From Gigaspora margarita (Eukaryota > Glomeromycota > Glomeromycetes > Diversisporales > Gigasporaceae), in NCBI GenBank assembly GCA_009809945.1, contig WTPW01000968.1, forward strand, positions 54,092 to 118,091: a DNA stretch of 64,000 nucleotides. The letters run 5' to 3'. Shown here one piece after another: positions 1 to 12,280 of the stretch. The first letter of the stretch is position 1; every line of letters begins with the position of its first letter. The position numbers were made by a program, and so were the translations under genes. Under the pieces are notes generated by a model. It had not been told where the DNA came from and made no database searches. It saw nothing but the letters and a program-made list of their open reading frames with translations.

Positions 1-64
1 ATAATTTTGTTATAAAAATTTAGAGTTAGAGACAATTATAAATTAAAAAAAAAAAAAAAAAAAA

Positions 65-116
65 NNNNNNNNNNNNNNNNNNNNNNNNNNNNNNNNNNNN
101 NNNNNNNNNNNNNNNN
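65..116. other. Sequence gap (52 N) inside poly-A
   Basis: A run of 52 N lies between two poly-A tracts. Long A tracts on both sides suggest the assembly failed in a homopolymer. Single n characters also occur near 7406-7445, 10462-10466 and 19855-19971. Confidence 0.99.
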
Positions 117-318
117 AAAAAAAAAAAAAAAAAAAAAAAAAAAAGGTATATAAATGCACTCTCCCTGTCGATCACTTGTTTGCAAATTTTCTTAATTTAA
201 TTATTTAAAAATATCTTATAACTTTAAATTTTATTAAATCAACCTGGTTTTTGTTCCTAAATAAACTTGTTCTACTTTCAAAAATATATATAATATTAAG
301 GGTGTTATTTTATGGAGA

Positions 319-511
319 CATGTCTCCATGGAGACCCTTTATATGAATAGCCAATCAAAATTAAGCATGTGACTAGATAATATGTTGCTTATTATTGGCC
401 AATTAAAATTTTCTACAAACTTTCTAACTTTTATAATACAAAAACACAAATGAAAATTTTCTAACTCTAAATATGATTGGCTGTTATATGTAGGGTCGCT
501 ATGGAGACATG
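319..511. mobile_element. MITE with about 45-bp imperfect terminal inverted repeats
   Basis: The left end reads CATGTCTCCATGGAGACCCT and the reverse complement of the right end reads CATGTCTCCATAGCGACCCT. The inverted similarity continues inward through an AGCCAATCA motif on both sides. It is about 193 bp with no coding capacity. No clear target duplication was seen, so the superfamily is not assigned. Confidence 0.7.
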
Positions 512-519
512 AAACTACA

Positions 520-985
520 TACAATTTTCTTAATATTAAAATATTATTGCAAAAACCTTTAAACTTATTAAGTAAAGGCCTTTTGGCCTAAAATTAACTC
601 TTTTTAAAATATATACAAAACAGTCTTCTTAATCTACTTTGCAAGCTTAAACAAAGTTGAAAAGCTCACTTTTCCCATCATAACAAGCTGTATTTTATGC
701 TTGTAGCTCTAAAACTGACAGAAATATACTCAAATATTACCAATTTTTTTATATATTTTATATTTATTTTTATTTTTTTATTTTTTCTTTTTTTTACAAA
801 AATCCTATAGGCGTTTTTTGTGTAACATAAACATCTTTTAAATTGTGCTACCCACATTTTTAAATAGCCCCAAATTAGTAGTTCTCTACTAATTACACAA
901 ATTATTATTTAATTTACACAAATTAAAAATTTACCTTTTTTGTAACTATTGTAATTTATACATAGTAATGTTATTAAGTTGTCAA
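520..985. other. AT-rich DNA without recognisable gene
   Basis: Only A/T homopolymer-rich sequence is seen. There is no codon-like structure, RNA gene or inverted repeat that I can support. Confidence 0.5.
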
Positions 986-1061
986 ACTTGTGTAACACAT
1001 GACTTGTATAACATGTGACTTGCAACACGCGATCTGTAACACATGACTTGTATAACATATA
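986..1061 (+). repeat. Short tandem repeat, about 16-bp unit, five degenerate copies
   Basis: Variants of ACTTGTGTAACACATG follow one another five times, some shortened, with CACGCG in the third. The array lies about 130 bp before the first LINE reading frame, so it may belong to the LINE 5' untranslated region. Tandem repeats occur there in several LINE families, but that placement is inference. Confidence 0.6.
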
Positions 1062-1191
1062 CTGTCCTTGGTAGTACTACATTACTCGAAACAAAATATA
1101 CCTCTTTGTAAAGCCCTCTTTAATATCTTTTTTATTAACTTATTACTAAACACAAACTATACCTTTTATTAACCCAAATTATATTAACACA

Positions 1192-3719
1192 ATGCCAACT
1201 TTAACTTCTTCCGAAGAACCTGATAGCTATAATATGGACTACTACTATTCCAAATATAGAGACCACTATGGTATTGGAATGAATCAAAACAAACCAAGCT
1301 TATTAAAAGTTCTTCCACCTAACTTTAATCCAGAATCATGTAAAATTCAAGGCACTAAACACTATTTTCAAGTACCAAAGCAACCTACTATTGGTACATG
1401 CTATTGCAAAAAATACCATACTAGCTTTACTTTTCAATTTTACAAAATAAATCACTCAACTACAATTGGCCAACCTTCAACTTAAACAACAACTACAATT
1501 TCTACTAAAAAATTTAAACAAATTACTGATGAACTACCACCTTCTCCAAACACCAAAACATATAAACAACTAGATTTACATTCTGCCAATCCAAGGATGT
1601 TATTTCCAAGCATTAAAACAGACAAAACTCCTACTGCAATTATTGCTCCCTCTCAACACTATCATACATGCTATATTTGTAAAATCAAAAATATTCCATG
1701 TGTAGCTACAGAACAAAGTATTATGCTCCAGACTATGCTGTAGCTTGTTTTTTTAAAAATATTTGTATACTCTATAGAGCTTGTGCTCCACAAATTAATG
1801 ATATCAAACTCAAACCACTTCCTCTTACAACTCTACTTACACTTGAACAAAAATCTCTAATTGTTATTCTTAAACTCCAACAAATGTTTTCTGTAGACAA
1901 AAAAGCCTTATACCGCTCTTTTCTTCAAAAGATTAAAAACTCTAACCAGACCAAAGAAGTAATACAAAAGCCAAAACAATTCAGAGATACTTCAAATGAT
2001 TTAGACTGGTTCCAAGAATATCTAGTAACACCAAAAATGGAACAAAATATCAAATTTAGCAATACTTTAGCATACCAAATTCTGGATTTTGTTAAACCAC
2101 ATCTAATTGATGTTTATCCAAGAAAAATTACTAGACCTGCTACTAGCAAAACACGTGAATCTAAATTTAACTACAAATATTTAATCAAAGCCATGGCTGG
2201 TAAAAGACCCAAATTTCTTACTGATCTTATATATGAAGCCAATCCTTCTATTGACAAATCAATTACAATTCCATTTGACTTTATTCATTCTACATTTGTT
2301 GATTTACTTAAAGAGTTTACTACTTCTTTATTTATTCAACTTAATTATCCAAAAATACTCCTCCTACAATTCTATACCTCTCTACTCTATACGTAACCGA
2401 AACCAAGTAGCATTAAATCTTGCTTGTTTACATTTAATTTTACATGATAAATACCAAACAATCAATGCCAAAAAATTCTGTGAAGACTTAAACATATGTT
2501 CTATTTATCTTAGACTTCACTATTATATTAGTGAAAATAGTATCAATCAACCCCTCTTTAAATTTAAAATGATACTAAATTCAATATCAATATTACTCTT
2601 AATGTTCTCAAAAAACAATTTTTACAAACTTTTAAAATTTCTTCTCTTAAACCATATTTAACAAACTTAAATACATGGTTTGAAAAGTTTTTTGAAACCT
2701 ATAAACAGCAATTCATACAAATTGACCAAAAAAAAAATATAACTATATTAAACACCAAATTGCACTCAAACTTAGTGATATATGCAAAGCACTTCTTCCA
2801 TCAGAATTTAAAATTACATCAATTGAATCTTTATGTGAAAGGATTCAACTATGCTTTCAAGCAGTACTTTACTATATCCATACTTGCAATTTAAAAAATT
2901 GCTCTATATTGCCTTTAGATGTTGAGCATAATGTTCAAAATTTATATATAGCTTTCTTTACAGAATCCTTTGATCATTTTCCAGCTCCTCAAAATTCACC
3001 TTCTAACCCTAAATACCACCATCCTACTCTCGATTTTTCAGTTTTTGATAAAGAAGCACAATATGCTGCTACATTTTAAAAATGAACACCAAACTCTTTA
3101 CTTCGACAAATGGCTACTAAAACTAAAAAACAATTTCTTGAACTCAATAATCTCAATGAAAAAGAATCCAACCAAGCATGACTTAGTTTTTACTTTTTTA
3201 TTTCTTTAATGCATACAACAAGGCTGCAGCTATTAATGACCAAATTGATAACCTTAGTTCTCATAGTGCAATTGAAAAAATTACTGCTAAGCCAATTGAT
3301 ACTGACTTTTTAGCTAGAGTAATAACTTACTTCCATATTCTCAAAGAAGACAAACCATCTATTGCATCTATTCAAGATGCATACAACAAAAAATTTTATT
3401 CAGAAGCCCAAAAAATTCTATTTACTAAATTCAATGTTCAATTCAAAAAACCAAGTATCAAATTAATTTTTTATCATCCTACTACAAGTACTAAACCTGA
3501 TTCCAAAAGCAAACCTCCAGTACAACCAAATACTAAAACAACAACTGATTTTAACAATTCTCAAACCAACTCTCCACCAATTCAACAACCCTCAAACTCA
3601 TCTGTAGATGATGATGTTATTATGTCTGACCTGAATAATATAGAAGACAATCCAAACTCAACCTCTAATTTACAACAAGAATCTCATATTGCAACATCAT
3701 CATATAATCCTTTTCAATA
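1192..3719 (+). pseudogene. LINE ORF1 (putative RNA-binding protein), broken
   Basis: Reading frames covering this span lie upstream of the endonuclease frame, as ORF1 does in LINEs. The longest open stretch is 1698-2396. The N-terminal part carries a cysteine-rich TCYCKKYH segment, and a CYICKIKNIPC cluster lies near 1671-1703. Either could be the remains of a zinc-binding region. The last 70 residues (about 3500-3719) are rich in Ser, Pro, Asn and Gln with an acidic VDDDVIMSD patch, and end in a TAA 16 bases before the ORF2 start. Several stops and frame changes break the frame. The ORF1 role follows from position; no family domain was recognised. Confidence 0.65.
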
Positions 3720-3737
3720 AGCTTTTCTGTAGATTAT

Positions 3738-5235
3738 ATGAATGCAGCCACTACTTCTGAGATAATGATGTCCTCCACTTTTAGTAGGCCATTCTTAGAA
3801 GAGAATGAGATAAGTGGACGGGTGGTTAAGTCCATTTACACTAAGGACCAGGTTTATGACGGCCAGACTCAATGTACAGGGCAGGCTATAGTATCCTGCA
3901 CAGCTGTGAGAACCGAGCTTAAAACGGCAAGTGCTTCTACAGAAATTAATCCTAGTACTTCAAATACCACTTCATCATGCCATGCTGAAGTACTACTTCA
4001 ATATCATATCAATTTATCATCACCTATACAGCAACATAGTTCTACTCAGTTTATAGAACAAGAAACATATAATGAATATGAATTGTTATCAGATAGCTCT
4101 GATAACAATTCCAAGATATCAACTACATACACTAATACTACACAAAGAACAAACATTAACTTTTATCCTAATCTACTTGAAATCTACGACCCATCAATAT
4201 GCTACAACAAATTTTTATACTACCACAGATTACAATCTTTACCTTCACCACAAACTGTTGGTTCCTTTTTGGCTTATTTACAAGAGGAATATCCAATGTT
4301 TTATACAGAACAATATATTAGAATCTCTATTAAATATAGTAGGATTGATTATGTTTTTGAAGAAGCATATATATATTTACCACAAGAGTTTCTTTTACCT
4401 AACCACTTCTTTGTACCTTTTGAAGATTTCCATCTTTTTAATAAGGCCTTACTTAAATCAAAATCTTCTTCTAACTACAACCCATTAATACCTCTTGATC
4501 TTTCTATTTGTACACATAATGTTCAAGACTTTAATAATATTACCAAAAAACAAGTTTGGGAAAATTATTGCTTATCTCACAATTTAAATATTATTAGTAT
4601 TACTGAAACTAAACTTTCTAGTGCATCTTTTACATTCAAACCTAAACAAACCCAATTTTATTTCTACTTTTGGTCCTGTACTGATAGCTCTAAAGCAGGT
4701 ACTGCTATTATGATTCGCAACCATCTTACTCCTCATATTCATAATATTATTATATATTCTGGCTATGCAATAGCTATTGATTTATTTTTTAAACATGATT
4801 TTAAATTTCGCATAATTTCTATTTATCTACCCTCTAATAACTTACAAGAAAGACTTCAAATCCAAGATACTATTATTCAATGGATTCAACAAGCAATTTC
4901 ATTAAATATTCAACCAATAGTTTTAGGAAACTTTAATGCTTCTGCTAACTCTACTTTAACTAGAAACTCCAAATTTAAATTGCTTCAATTCCTTTCTTAT
5001 AATAACATGTCCAATTTGGCATCTCATACTAATTCATTCCAACCTACTTGGTATAGCTCTAGATACCAAAGTGAAATAGATTTTATTTGGACCCATGACT
5101 CTATTCTTCTTTATTTACTATTCTTTGAAATTGATGACTCAAACTTTTTAACATCTAGTGATCACAAGATTCTCATATCTCGCTGGTCCTTTCCCTATGC
5201 ATTTACTGGACATACTAGACATAAATGCAAAACAC
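3738..5235 (+). pseudogene. LINE ORF2 N-terminus: APE-type endonuclease domain
   Basis: The open frame begins MNAATTSEIM. After about 250 unassigned residues it runs into an endonuclease/exonuclease/phosphatase fold. Visible motifs in order: HNVQDF (substrate Asn region), ITETKL (metal-binding Glu), GTAIMIRNHL, IYLPSNN, LGNFNAS where the family has GDFN, QPTWYS, IDFIWT and SSDHKIL (catalytic His). In active members this domain nicks the target DNA. The Asp-to-Asn change in the GDFN box probably removes activity. The frame is cut at 5235 by a MITE. The first about 70 codons (3738-3950) are less AT-rich than the rest. Removing the MITE and one 8-bp duplication continues the frame into KCKTRRRIF and then the reverse transcriptase. 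Confidence 0.88.
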
Positions 5236-5531
5236 AGGACCCGGACATATAGTACAGAGGTCATACGTTACGCAATTCAGCAAAAACCCCCAAAATTTGA
5301 GAAGCAAAAAAACAGTTTTTGGCAATTATCTTGGCATCCAGTATCTAATTTGAATGAACTTTTTTTTAAAATGAAGCTCTCAGTGAGGCGCATCTAACAA
5401 AAAAAAGTTCATTCAATTCTGATTACTGGATCGGAAGTTATTTAAGTAAATAGATTTTGACATTTTTAGCAAATTAGGTCAAAATTGGCCAAAATCCAGT
5501 TATGACCTATATCAAAGATATCCAGGGTCCT
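5236..5531 (+). mobile_element. AGGACCCC MITE, copy A, inserted in LINE
   Basis: This 296-bp copy runs from AGGACCCGGACATATAG to GATATCCAGGGTCCT. It is flanked by a perfect 8-bp duplication CAAAACAC (5228-5235 and 5532-5539). The ends are imperfect inverted repeats (AGGACCC-GGA-AT, then AGGTCATA further in). Removing the element plus one duplication restores the LINE frame, which proves the ends. There is no coding capacity. Confidence 0.95.
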
Positions 5532-7825
5532 CAAAACACGTAGAAGAATCTTCAATTATAAACTAATGACAAATGAAATATGGCAGGCTTTTGCTGACCA
5601 GGTTTCAATTAAATTCATATCCTATAACACACCTTCTACTATTTCTACTTCTGAATCACTTGAAACTACTTGGCATAAACTACAAACTAGCATTATTAAT
5701 GCAGCATTTATACATATCCTTAACAAAAAATTTGCTGTACATAACTTTTATCACTCCTTCTTATCCAAAGCTACCCTTCTATACTATAATCTTAAAAAAC
5801 TTAATAGTATTATTAAACAAACAAAATACTCTCTTAACTCTAGTACACCTATTCCTCTTTATCACAATTCTACTATTATTTATCTAAACTCAACACATCA
5901 ACTCCAACTTTCACCAATTCCTTCACAATCTAATCTTTTATCTGACTGGATTACCAATGCCAAAAAAGCATGGAAGAGTCTATATCATGCATGTAACCTA
6001 GAAAACATCAAATATACTCATCAACAAATACTTGAATCTATTAATACCAGATGTTCTAAACTGGTTACTCAGCCTATATCTATGATTAATAGTATTCTTA
6101 TTCGATATAAAGATCCTGTTAGAATTAACAATATTAAAAGTAATAATAATATTATTACTGAGCCCTCAACTATTAAAACACATATTCAGAACCATTTTGA
6201 TGAATGGACTGCACCTAGACAAATTAATGAACACTTATTCAATTCATACTAGGCAAATGAATATCTACCAAAACAGAATATTAACTCAAGTTGGTATTCT
6301 GAAGCTCTTTACTCTTTTACTATTGATGAAATTCTTGATACTTTATCACAACTTCCTAACAACAAAGCATGTGGTCCCTCTGGAATTAGTTATGAGATGA
6401 TCAAACACTCTGGAAATAATTGTTTACTTGCTATTATATCTCTCTTTAATTGATGTCTAACAGCCCAAACAGTTCCTAAACAATGGAAAGAGGGTTGTAT
6501 TTTTCTCATCTTCAAAAAACCAATTTTTGATGGTAACTTAACTAATACCCAACCTATTAGTTTAGTAGAGCATATTAGAAAACTTTATACCAAACTTCTT
6601 ACTAATCGGCTCAACAAAATATTTATACAATATAATATTCTTTCACCTCACAATTATATTGTACTACCTGGTAATAGTACCTCTATACCTATACATATTT
6701 TTAATAATATTATAGAAGATTCTAATTGCAACCACAAGCCACTTTGGCTTATATCCCAAGATATGAGCAAAGCCTATGACTCAGTTCAATTTGACCTATT
6801 TACTAAATTACTATCCCATATTTGTATGCCATCAACACTTATTAATATTCTTTCTAATCTTCTATTCAACCCATACAATCGAGTAATTACAAATCTGGGT
6901 CTTACTAATTTTTACTCAGTAAAAAATGGTATTGATTAAGGAGAAACTATAACACCTCTTTTTTGGAGAATTTACTATGACCCACTTATTAGCTATATTG
7001 CTATTCAGTTCACTGGTTATACTTTACAAACTTCTTGAAAAACCAACCTTACTTTATCACAAACACATCATCTTAAATACTCTACATCTGTTTTGGCTTA
7101 TATGGATAACACTTTATGGATTGCTTCATCTTTAACAGAACTTCAATCAATTATCTCTGCTACTACTTCTTTTTACCAAATGGCAGATATACAGATTAAT
7201 CCTACTAAATCCATTTTCTGTTCTAATAAAAAAAATACAACCTCCATATCATATTTTAACCAAATACTACCTTTTTTACCCTCTAATCAACCCTTTAAAT
7301 TTCTTGGATGTTGGTTCACCCTTGATAACAAAAATACAAAACAAATTAAACTTATTTGAGCTGAAGCATCACACCTTATACAAACTGCTAATACTAAACA
7401 AATTACNGACAAACAAATTACCTATATTATCAANACTGTTATAANNCCTACTTTAGAATATCGATTACATAATATAGTTCTTCCATACTCTACTTGTACT
7501 AAAATCCTATCAATATTTAACTGTTGCCAAGCACAAATCACACTTATCCAAATCAACTCCTAATAGTACAATGCTTAACTCACATTTATACAATATACAC
7601 AATATATGGGATATACAACTTCAACACCATATTTCTAACTTTTTAATACGAATTAATGATCCTAATTTATTAGGTATCTCTACTCATATTAGATTATAGC
7701 AACTCCAAAATAACTTATGGTCAACAACTAATATACTGCAACACCACTCTTCTAATATTGATGGACCAAATAGACTAACTACTACTTTTAAAATTATTCT
7801 TTTGCTAAAAAGACTAGAAATCAAT
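5532..7825 (+). pseudogene. LINE ORF2 reverse transcriptase domain
   Basis: The frame continues from the endonuclease as KTRRRIFNYKLMTNEIWQ. RT blocks seen: ACGPSGISYEMIKH (block 0/1 region, about 6370), GCIFLIFKK and QPISLVEH (block 2), ISQDMSKAYDSVQ (block A with the first catalytic Asp, about 6755), NGID followed by a stop and then GETITPLFW (block B, expected Gln lost to the stop), VLAYMDNTLW (block C, where active LINEs have ADD), INPTKS (block D) and FKFLGCWF (block E). In active copies this domain copies LINE RNA into DNA at the nick. At least four internal stops and the YMDN box show that the copy is dead. It is split at 7834 by a hAT derivative. Confidence 0.9.
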
Positions 7826-7833
7826 ATTATAGC

Positions 7834-9468
7834 TAGGGTCCGGAATCAGGCCGGGCTACCCAGGCCTGAACCTGACCCGTACTGCAAAAGTTCTGGGCCG
7901 GGCCCATATATTTAGGCCCGCGGGTACCTGATAGCCCGTAAATTTTATTAGGTATACAACTTGCTCCTCAACTAACTGGGATGCAAAAATAGTTGTGAAT
8001 ATAATGAACTAAATAATAAATATTAAGGTTACTCATTTATCTCCTGATAACTCCTATTTTATTTTCTGCTTTCAAAATTTCAAAACAGAAATAGGACACT
8101 TTGAAATAAGTTAATTACGAATGCTATTATGAGTTTGAACAATTCTAACTGGATGATTTCATTAAAAATCATCCCAGTTACACAATCTGCATATCGATCA
8201 ATAATATTGCAAGATTGATTTTATTATATATAACTATATGTATATATACTGTATTTAGTACTGTATATAGTTTATTTTATTAATTTACTTATATCACGCA
8301 ACATATATTTTGAATCATCGATACGCAACAAAATTCAAAAATACAACCTGATCTCTACCGAAATAACGTCTATACGATTGCAAACCTTTGGTCCGCAAAC
8401 TTCTATTTTGCTAATCAGTCCTAGCAAAAGGACTTTGCTAGAAGACGTGTTATACATCGTATCAGTTCATAATCAACTTGTTTGACGATTTATTAACATG
8501 AACCATAATACAAAACTTTCAAAAAGGATGATCGCTGTGAACGCTTAATAGAAATAGAAGAACGTGAATTATAAACTTCAAGAATTAAAAGAAAATATGA
8601 ATTATGTGAAATTTGAAAACCAGTCTATATCAAAAACCCATCAGCAAAAACAATCTGCACCACCATAAAGCCATTGACAAAGTTATTAAGCGCTACTTGA
8701 AAAAAAAAAGATTAGTTAACATATATACGAGCTAGAACAATGAAAAAAAAGAACAAAAAAAACAAAAAAACTCACTGGTATGAGCAATTCGCACCACTAC
8801 GAAGCTCACCAGTAATGTTCTTAAGTACTACCTGAAAAAAGAATAACCTATCACAAAAGCATTACCGGCAAGAACAATTCACAACACCATGAAGCCACCT
8901 GAATAAAGAAAAAGTTATTTGCCATTTACATGTACTGGAGCAACGAAAAAAAGCATGAATATGCTCCAAAGACAAAGCAGAAAGGACAAACAGATCTAAA
9001 AGCGGCAAAACCCAACTACTATCGACACTGAAAGGCACAATGAAATCGCACAACTACTAACATTGAACGCCATGCAAAATTATCACCAACGGCACTAAAG
9101 CCAGAGCGAAATTACGACTACCAATGGCACCGAAAACTAACGAAGCTAAAAACTGCGACGAATTCACAGCTGACACGACACTGAAAGCCATGAACTCCTA
9201 TTGCAATATTGAGACTTCAATGACAACTCCTATGACCCCTGCAATGGCTCCAACAAAGACAGTGCTATTAAAAAAATAATGAGTTAGACCCCATACGTAC
9301 AAAAAAAAAATATATATATCATTTAATAATTAGATGATCATCTATTTATATAACAGCTGCATCTAATTTTTTTGTTATTTATGACCGTGTACGGGCCCAG
9401 GTCGGGCTTAGAAATATTTTTATCGGGCTTATGAAAGCCCAGCCCGACCTGGCCCATTCTGGACCCTA
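7834..9468. mobile_element. Non-autonomous hAT element, 1635 bp, in LINE RT-RNase H linker
   Basis: It starts TAGGGTCCGGAATCAGGCC and its right end, reverse complemented, starts TAGGGTCCAGAATGGGCC. A perfect 8-bp duplication ATTATAGC lies at 7826-7833 and 9469-9476. TSD length and the YARNG-type terminus fit the hAT superfamily. Both subterminal zones are packed with GGCCCG/CGGGCC words, much more GC-rich than the surroundings. The interior has three imperfect repeats of an about 110-bp unit (8640-8910) but no transposase. Removing it with one TSD restores the LINE peptide EINIIANPNITWPK. Confidence 0.94.
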
Positions 9469-9703
9469 ATTATAGCCAACCCAAATATTACTTGGCCCAA
9501 GGTTATTAATAGTGGAAGCCTTCCACTTGAACAAATTCTACAACACCACTCTAAATACAAAACATTTAAACAACAACTTCATCATAAACAAATTCTTTAC
9601 TTAGAACAACTTTGCTCTGCAGATAATCAAACCCTCCTTTCATGAAAACATCTTTCACCCAGATTGCACCATTTATCTACTGGTAAACAACTGCTATGGT
9701 TTA

Positions 9704-9856
9704 GGGCCATGTCATTAATCACCTGATTATTTTTTATCAGAGGCCTACCCCCCCTCCCTCTTCTTTAATATATATATAGTCAGGTTCTTATATATAATTT
9801 CAACTTTTTTTACCCCCTCCCCCCCCTAAAAAATCACTTGATTTTTGTCATTCCCC
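9704..9856 (+). mobile_element. TTA-target MITE (PIF/Harbinger-like), copy 1, in LINE
   Basis: This 153-bp copy begins GGGCCATGTCATTAATCACC and ends TTGTCATTCCCC. It is flanked by TTA at 9701-9703 and 9857-9859. Removing it plus one TTA restores LINE codons reading LLWFTFLEETIIENN. Three further copies (22044, 43919, 60809) all have TTA/TAA duplications. A 3-bp TWA target is characteristic of PIF/Harbinger; the superfamily call rests on that. Confidence 0.92.
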
Positions 9857-9859
9857 TTA

Positions 9860-11570
9860 CCTTTTTAGAGGAAACCATTATTGAAAACAATATTTACCAT
9901 TTTAATCTTAAGCAATTACCAACCCCAAGGTATTAATGCTTTTGTCTATTATACTTGCTATATACCTTTAAAACCCCAATCATGGTTTCTTACTTATCTT
10001 AATCAGAATATAATTATTGGTAAAGCTCGTAGATATTTCAAGCATTCAAATACTATATCAATTACTCATTGGTCTACTAATATTGATACTTCACAATTCT
10101 AATTATACCCACTTTCTCCTATTTCTTGTATGCCTTGCCCAGGCTGCAATCTTAATACTAATCGTATTTCCTCTGCATGTACAATTGAAATATCTGCTAC
10201 ATTATCTACACTTTTTTATAGTAGAATTCAACCAAACAAGCAGCTTAACCTTAATGCAAATTATATAGATCTTATTCTCTCTACTGCTATTAAATATCCT
10301 CTTACTATTCCTATACCTCCAACTTTAAATATCTCTGACTACTTAGTTTCTGATCTTTTTCTACCTAACCAAACTTCTCAATTATTACAATCAATTGCTC
10401 AAAACAATTATAATTACACATCTTTTATCTTTTATACAGATGGTTCTGTTAAAAATATCTGNACTNACCAATGTTCTATGGGCATTGGTTGGATACAACT
10501 TCATAACAATCAAATTGTACATAAGTTTTCAGCCCAACTTAAATATTGGCTGTCTTCCTATCATACTGAACTAATTTCAATCCTATCCGCTATTGCTACT
10601 GTACCACAAAACTCTATTATTTAAATTTTTACTGATTCACAATCAGTTATATCCAAATACACTAAACTCATACACCTTAATCCAAACTCTTCAAAAAAAT
10701 TTAAATTTACTGCATGGTCTATATGGCATACACTCCTTAATATTATTAAATCTTTTAATATTCAACTAATATTACACAAAGTTCAGACTCATTCTGACAA
10801 CCCTTTTAACAATCGTGCTAATCAACTAGCCAATCAACATATCTCTGCTTCTTTTCTCAACTTTAACTATACCAACTCTCATATTCCTTTTCATACTTTA
10901 TACTAGAAAAATACCCAAGTTTTACAACCTATACAAAGTTTCATTAAAAATATCTGCAAAGCTCATATTATAGCTCTATGGTCTTCTCAGCAACGTACAA
11001 ATGATTGGTCTCACTTCACTCATTATTTTGATTGGAACTCCATTTGGTTATACTTTAATAATAATCAAAAAGCTTCAAATAATATTACCAACTTCAAACT
11101 TAGTAATCTTAAAGCTTTTAAAACTAAATTATTTTTGAATGAACTACCTTTATACTCTCACTTTCACTCAATTTATCCTAACCTATTTCCAAATACCAAC
11201 TGCTTTATATGATTTTCCTAATCACTGGCTTTTTTGTTCTAGTACAAACAATATTAACCAGATTATTCTTACTGCTATCACTAATACTATTAACTTCACA
11301 GATTTAGACCTTTTCTCAAATACTATATCTCAACTTATCCAGACTATTTACAATCACCTAGTCTTTTATTCATCACTAGCTTTACTTTCTCTTTATTATA
11401 TTCAAACTACATTTAAAGGCTTAATTCCTTCTCATATTATTCAAGACCTTAGACCCTTCCACTTACCCTCAAAATTAGCTTCACAAATCATTATAAAAAT
11501 TCCTTTTCAGATCTCTGAATTATCCTATGAACAATTGTGGAAGCCTTATTGTTCCCAATTTGCTTTATAG
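9860..11570 (+). pseudogene. LINE ORF2 RNase H domain and C-terminal region
   Basis: Frames continue after the MITE with a CPGC/C cysteine cluster (near 10133-10180). An RNase H domain follows: FYTDGSV (first Asp, about 10432), SYHTELISI (Glu, about 10558), IFTDSQSVI (second Asp, about 10624) and a terminal HSDNPFNNRANQLA box where active enzymes usually have Asp in place of the Asn before QLA. RNase H would remove template RNA during integration. The later part carries a WLFC-type cysteine/histidine block near 11220 and ends EQLWKPYCSQFAL, matching DQLWKPY in the second LINE copy at 63144-63647. Stops and unresolved bases interrupt it. Confidence 0.88.
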
Positions 11571-11590
11571 CGAAAAACTAATAATATTAC

Positions 11591-11728
11591 TTATCTGACA
11601 AACTCATATGATCATGAAAAAATTTCTTACTGTTATTTTTTTATGTGTTATTACGTAATCATGTTTATTCAAATTTAAAACTCAGTGGGCAACTCTCTAC
11701 CAATCAATGATCATAAATTGTCAGATAA
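11591..11728. mobile_element. Small inverted-repeat element (TTATCTGACA ends)
   Basis: The left end reads TTATCTGACAAACTCATATG and the reverse complement of the right end reads TTATCTGACAATTTATGATC. It is about 138 bp, inside the 3' part of the LINE and three bases from the next hairpin. No duplication could be assigned. Confidence 0.7.
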
Positions 11729-11731
11729 CAC

Positions 11732-11870
11732 CATTATTGGGCAAATTTTTGATAACAGTAAATTGGCTCAACTGGGCAAATTATTGGCTAACATGTGCCG
11801 CAAAACGGCACGTGATCATTTGCCCAGTTGAACAAATTTACCGTTATTCAAAAATTTTTGCCCAATAATG
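11732..11870. mobile_element. Hairpin MITE with about 60-bp arms
   Basis: CATTATTGGGCAAATTTTTG at the left is mirrored by CAAAAATTTTTGCCCAATAATG at the right. The arms nearly meet at a CAAAA loop around 11798-11806 (CCGCAAAACGG). The 139-bp unit could fold into a near-complete hairpin. It lies in the LINE immediately beside the previous element. Confidence 0.82.
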
Positions 11871-12280
11871 TATACTTATCCTTCTTTTACCACTACTTCT
11901 AATATAATACAATCCAAAAAGCAACCATCTTTACGCCGAACATTTACATATAGTTGTCCTTGTGGCCAACCTGATCAACTTCATATTAACCCAAATTCAT
12001 GTCCACCTATTGGTACAGCTCTTAAGAAGATCAGTTCTTGGACTGTCCATTGGGTTAAATACAGTACACCTATAAATTTTATTTTAACTTTATCAAACTA
12101 GATGAGTCTTGACCACTCTAGTAGGTTTAGGTCGCAGATAAATTAGTCTGAGCTTCAATTCTTGTATGTAATTTAAATTTTGTATTTATACAAAGAAGTA
12201 TACTCCATGTAGCAACTTTTCTAAATTACTAATAAAAATATAAGCAAGACCTTACCTTAATACCAAAAAAAAAAAAAATA
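11871..12280 (+). pseudogene. LINE ORF2 C-terminal zinc motif and 3' end
   Basis: The terminal frame contains SCPCGQPDQLH...SCPPIGTALKKISSW, a Cys-Cys-His-Cys arrangement, and stops at 12101. The minus-strand copy at 62680-63632 encodes the related CICGLSDQLH...ACLSLGHALKKI. A 165-bp 3' untranslated region then leads to CCTTACCTTAATACC and poly-A. Confidence 0.82.

Larger units (their letters stand above)
1192..12280 (+). mobile_element. Long decayed LINE with ORF1, APE endonuclease, RT and RNase H, split by five insertions
   Basis: Two successive coding regions are followed by a 3' end reading CCTTACCTTAATACC and a poly-A tract at about 12267-12280, the hallmark of target-primed retrotransposition. 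Order: ORF1 (1192-3719); ORF2 with endonuclease (3738-5235), reverse transcriptase (5540-7825), RNase H (about 10430-10850) and C-terminal Cys/His motifs (about 11200 and 11950). Insertions at 5236, 7834, 9704, 11591 and 11732 add about 2.4 kb, so the original element was about 8.7 kb, long for a LINE. Removing the first three together with one TSD copy each restores the local frame. Many further stops show that it is old. A second, 5'-cut copy of the same family lies at 62680-63632 on the minus strand with the same 3' terminus. RNase H presence fits the Tad/I-like groups known in fungi; the clade is inferred. Confidence 0.92.

Noticed and set aside
2233-2661. Leu-rich 142-codon frame as a separate membrane protein
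   Set aside because: It overlaps the LINE ORF1 frame in another phase, and its Leu/Ile richness follows from A/T composition.
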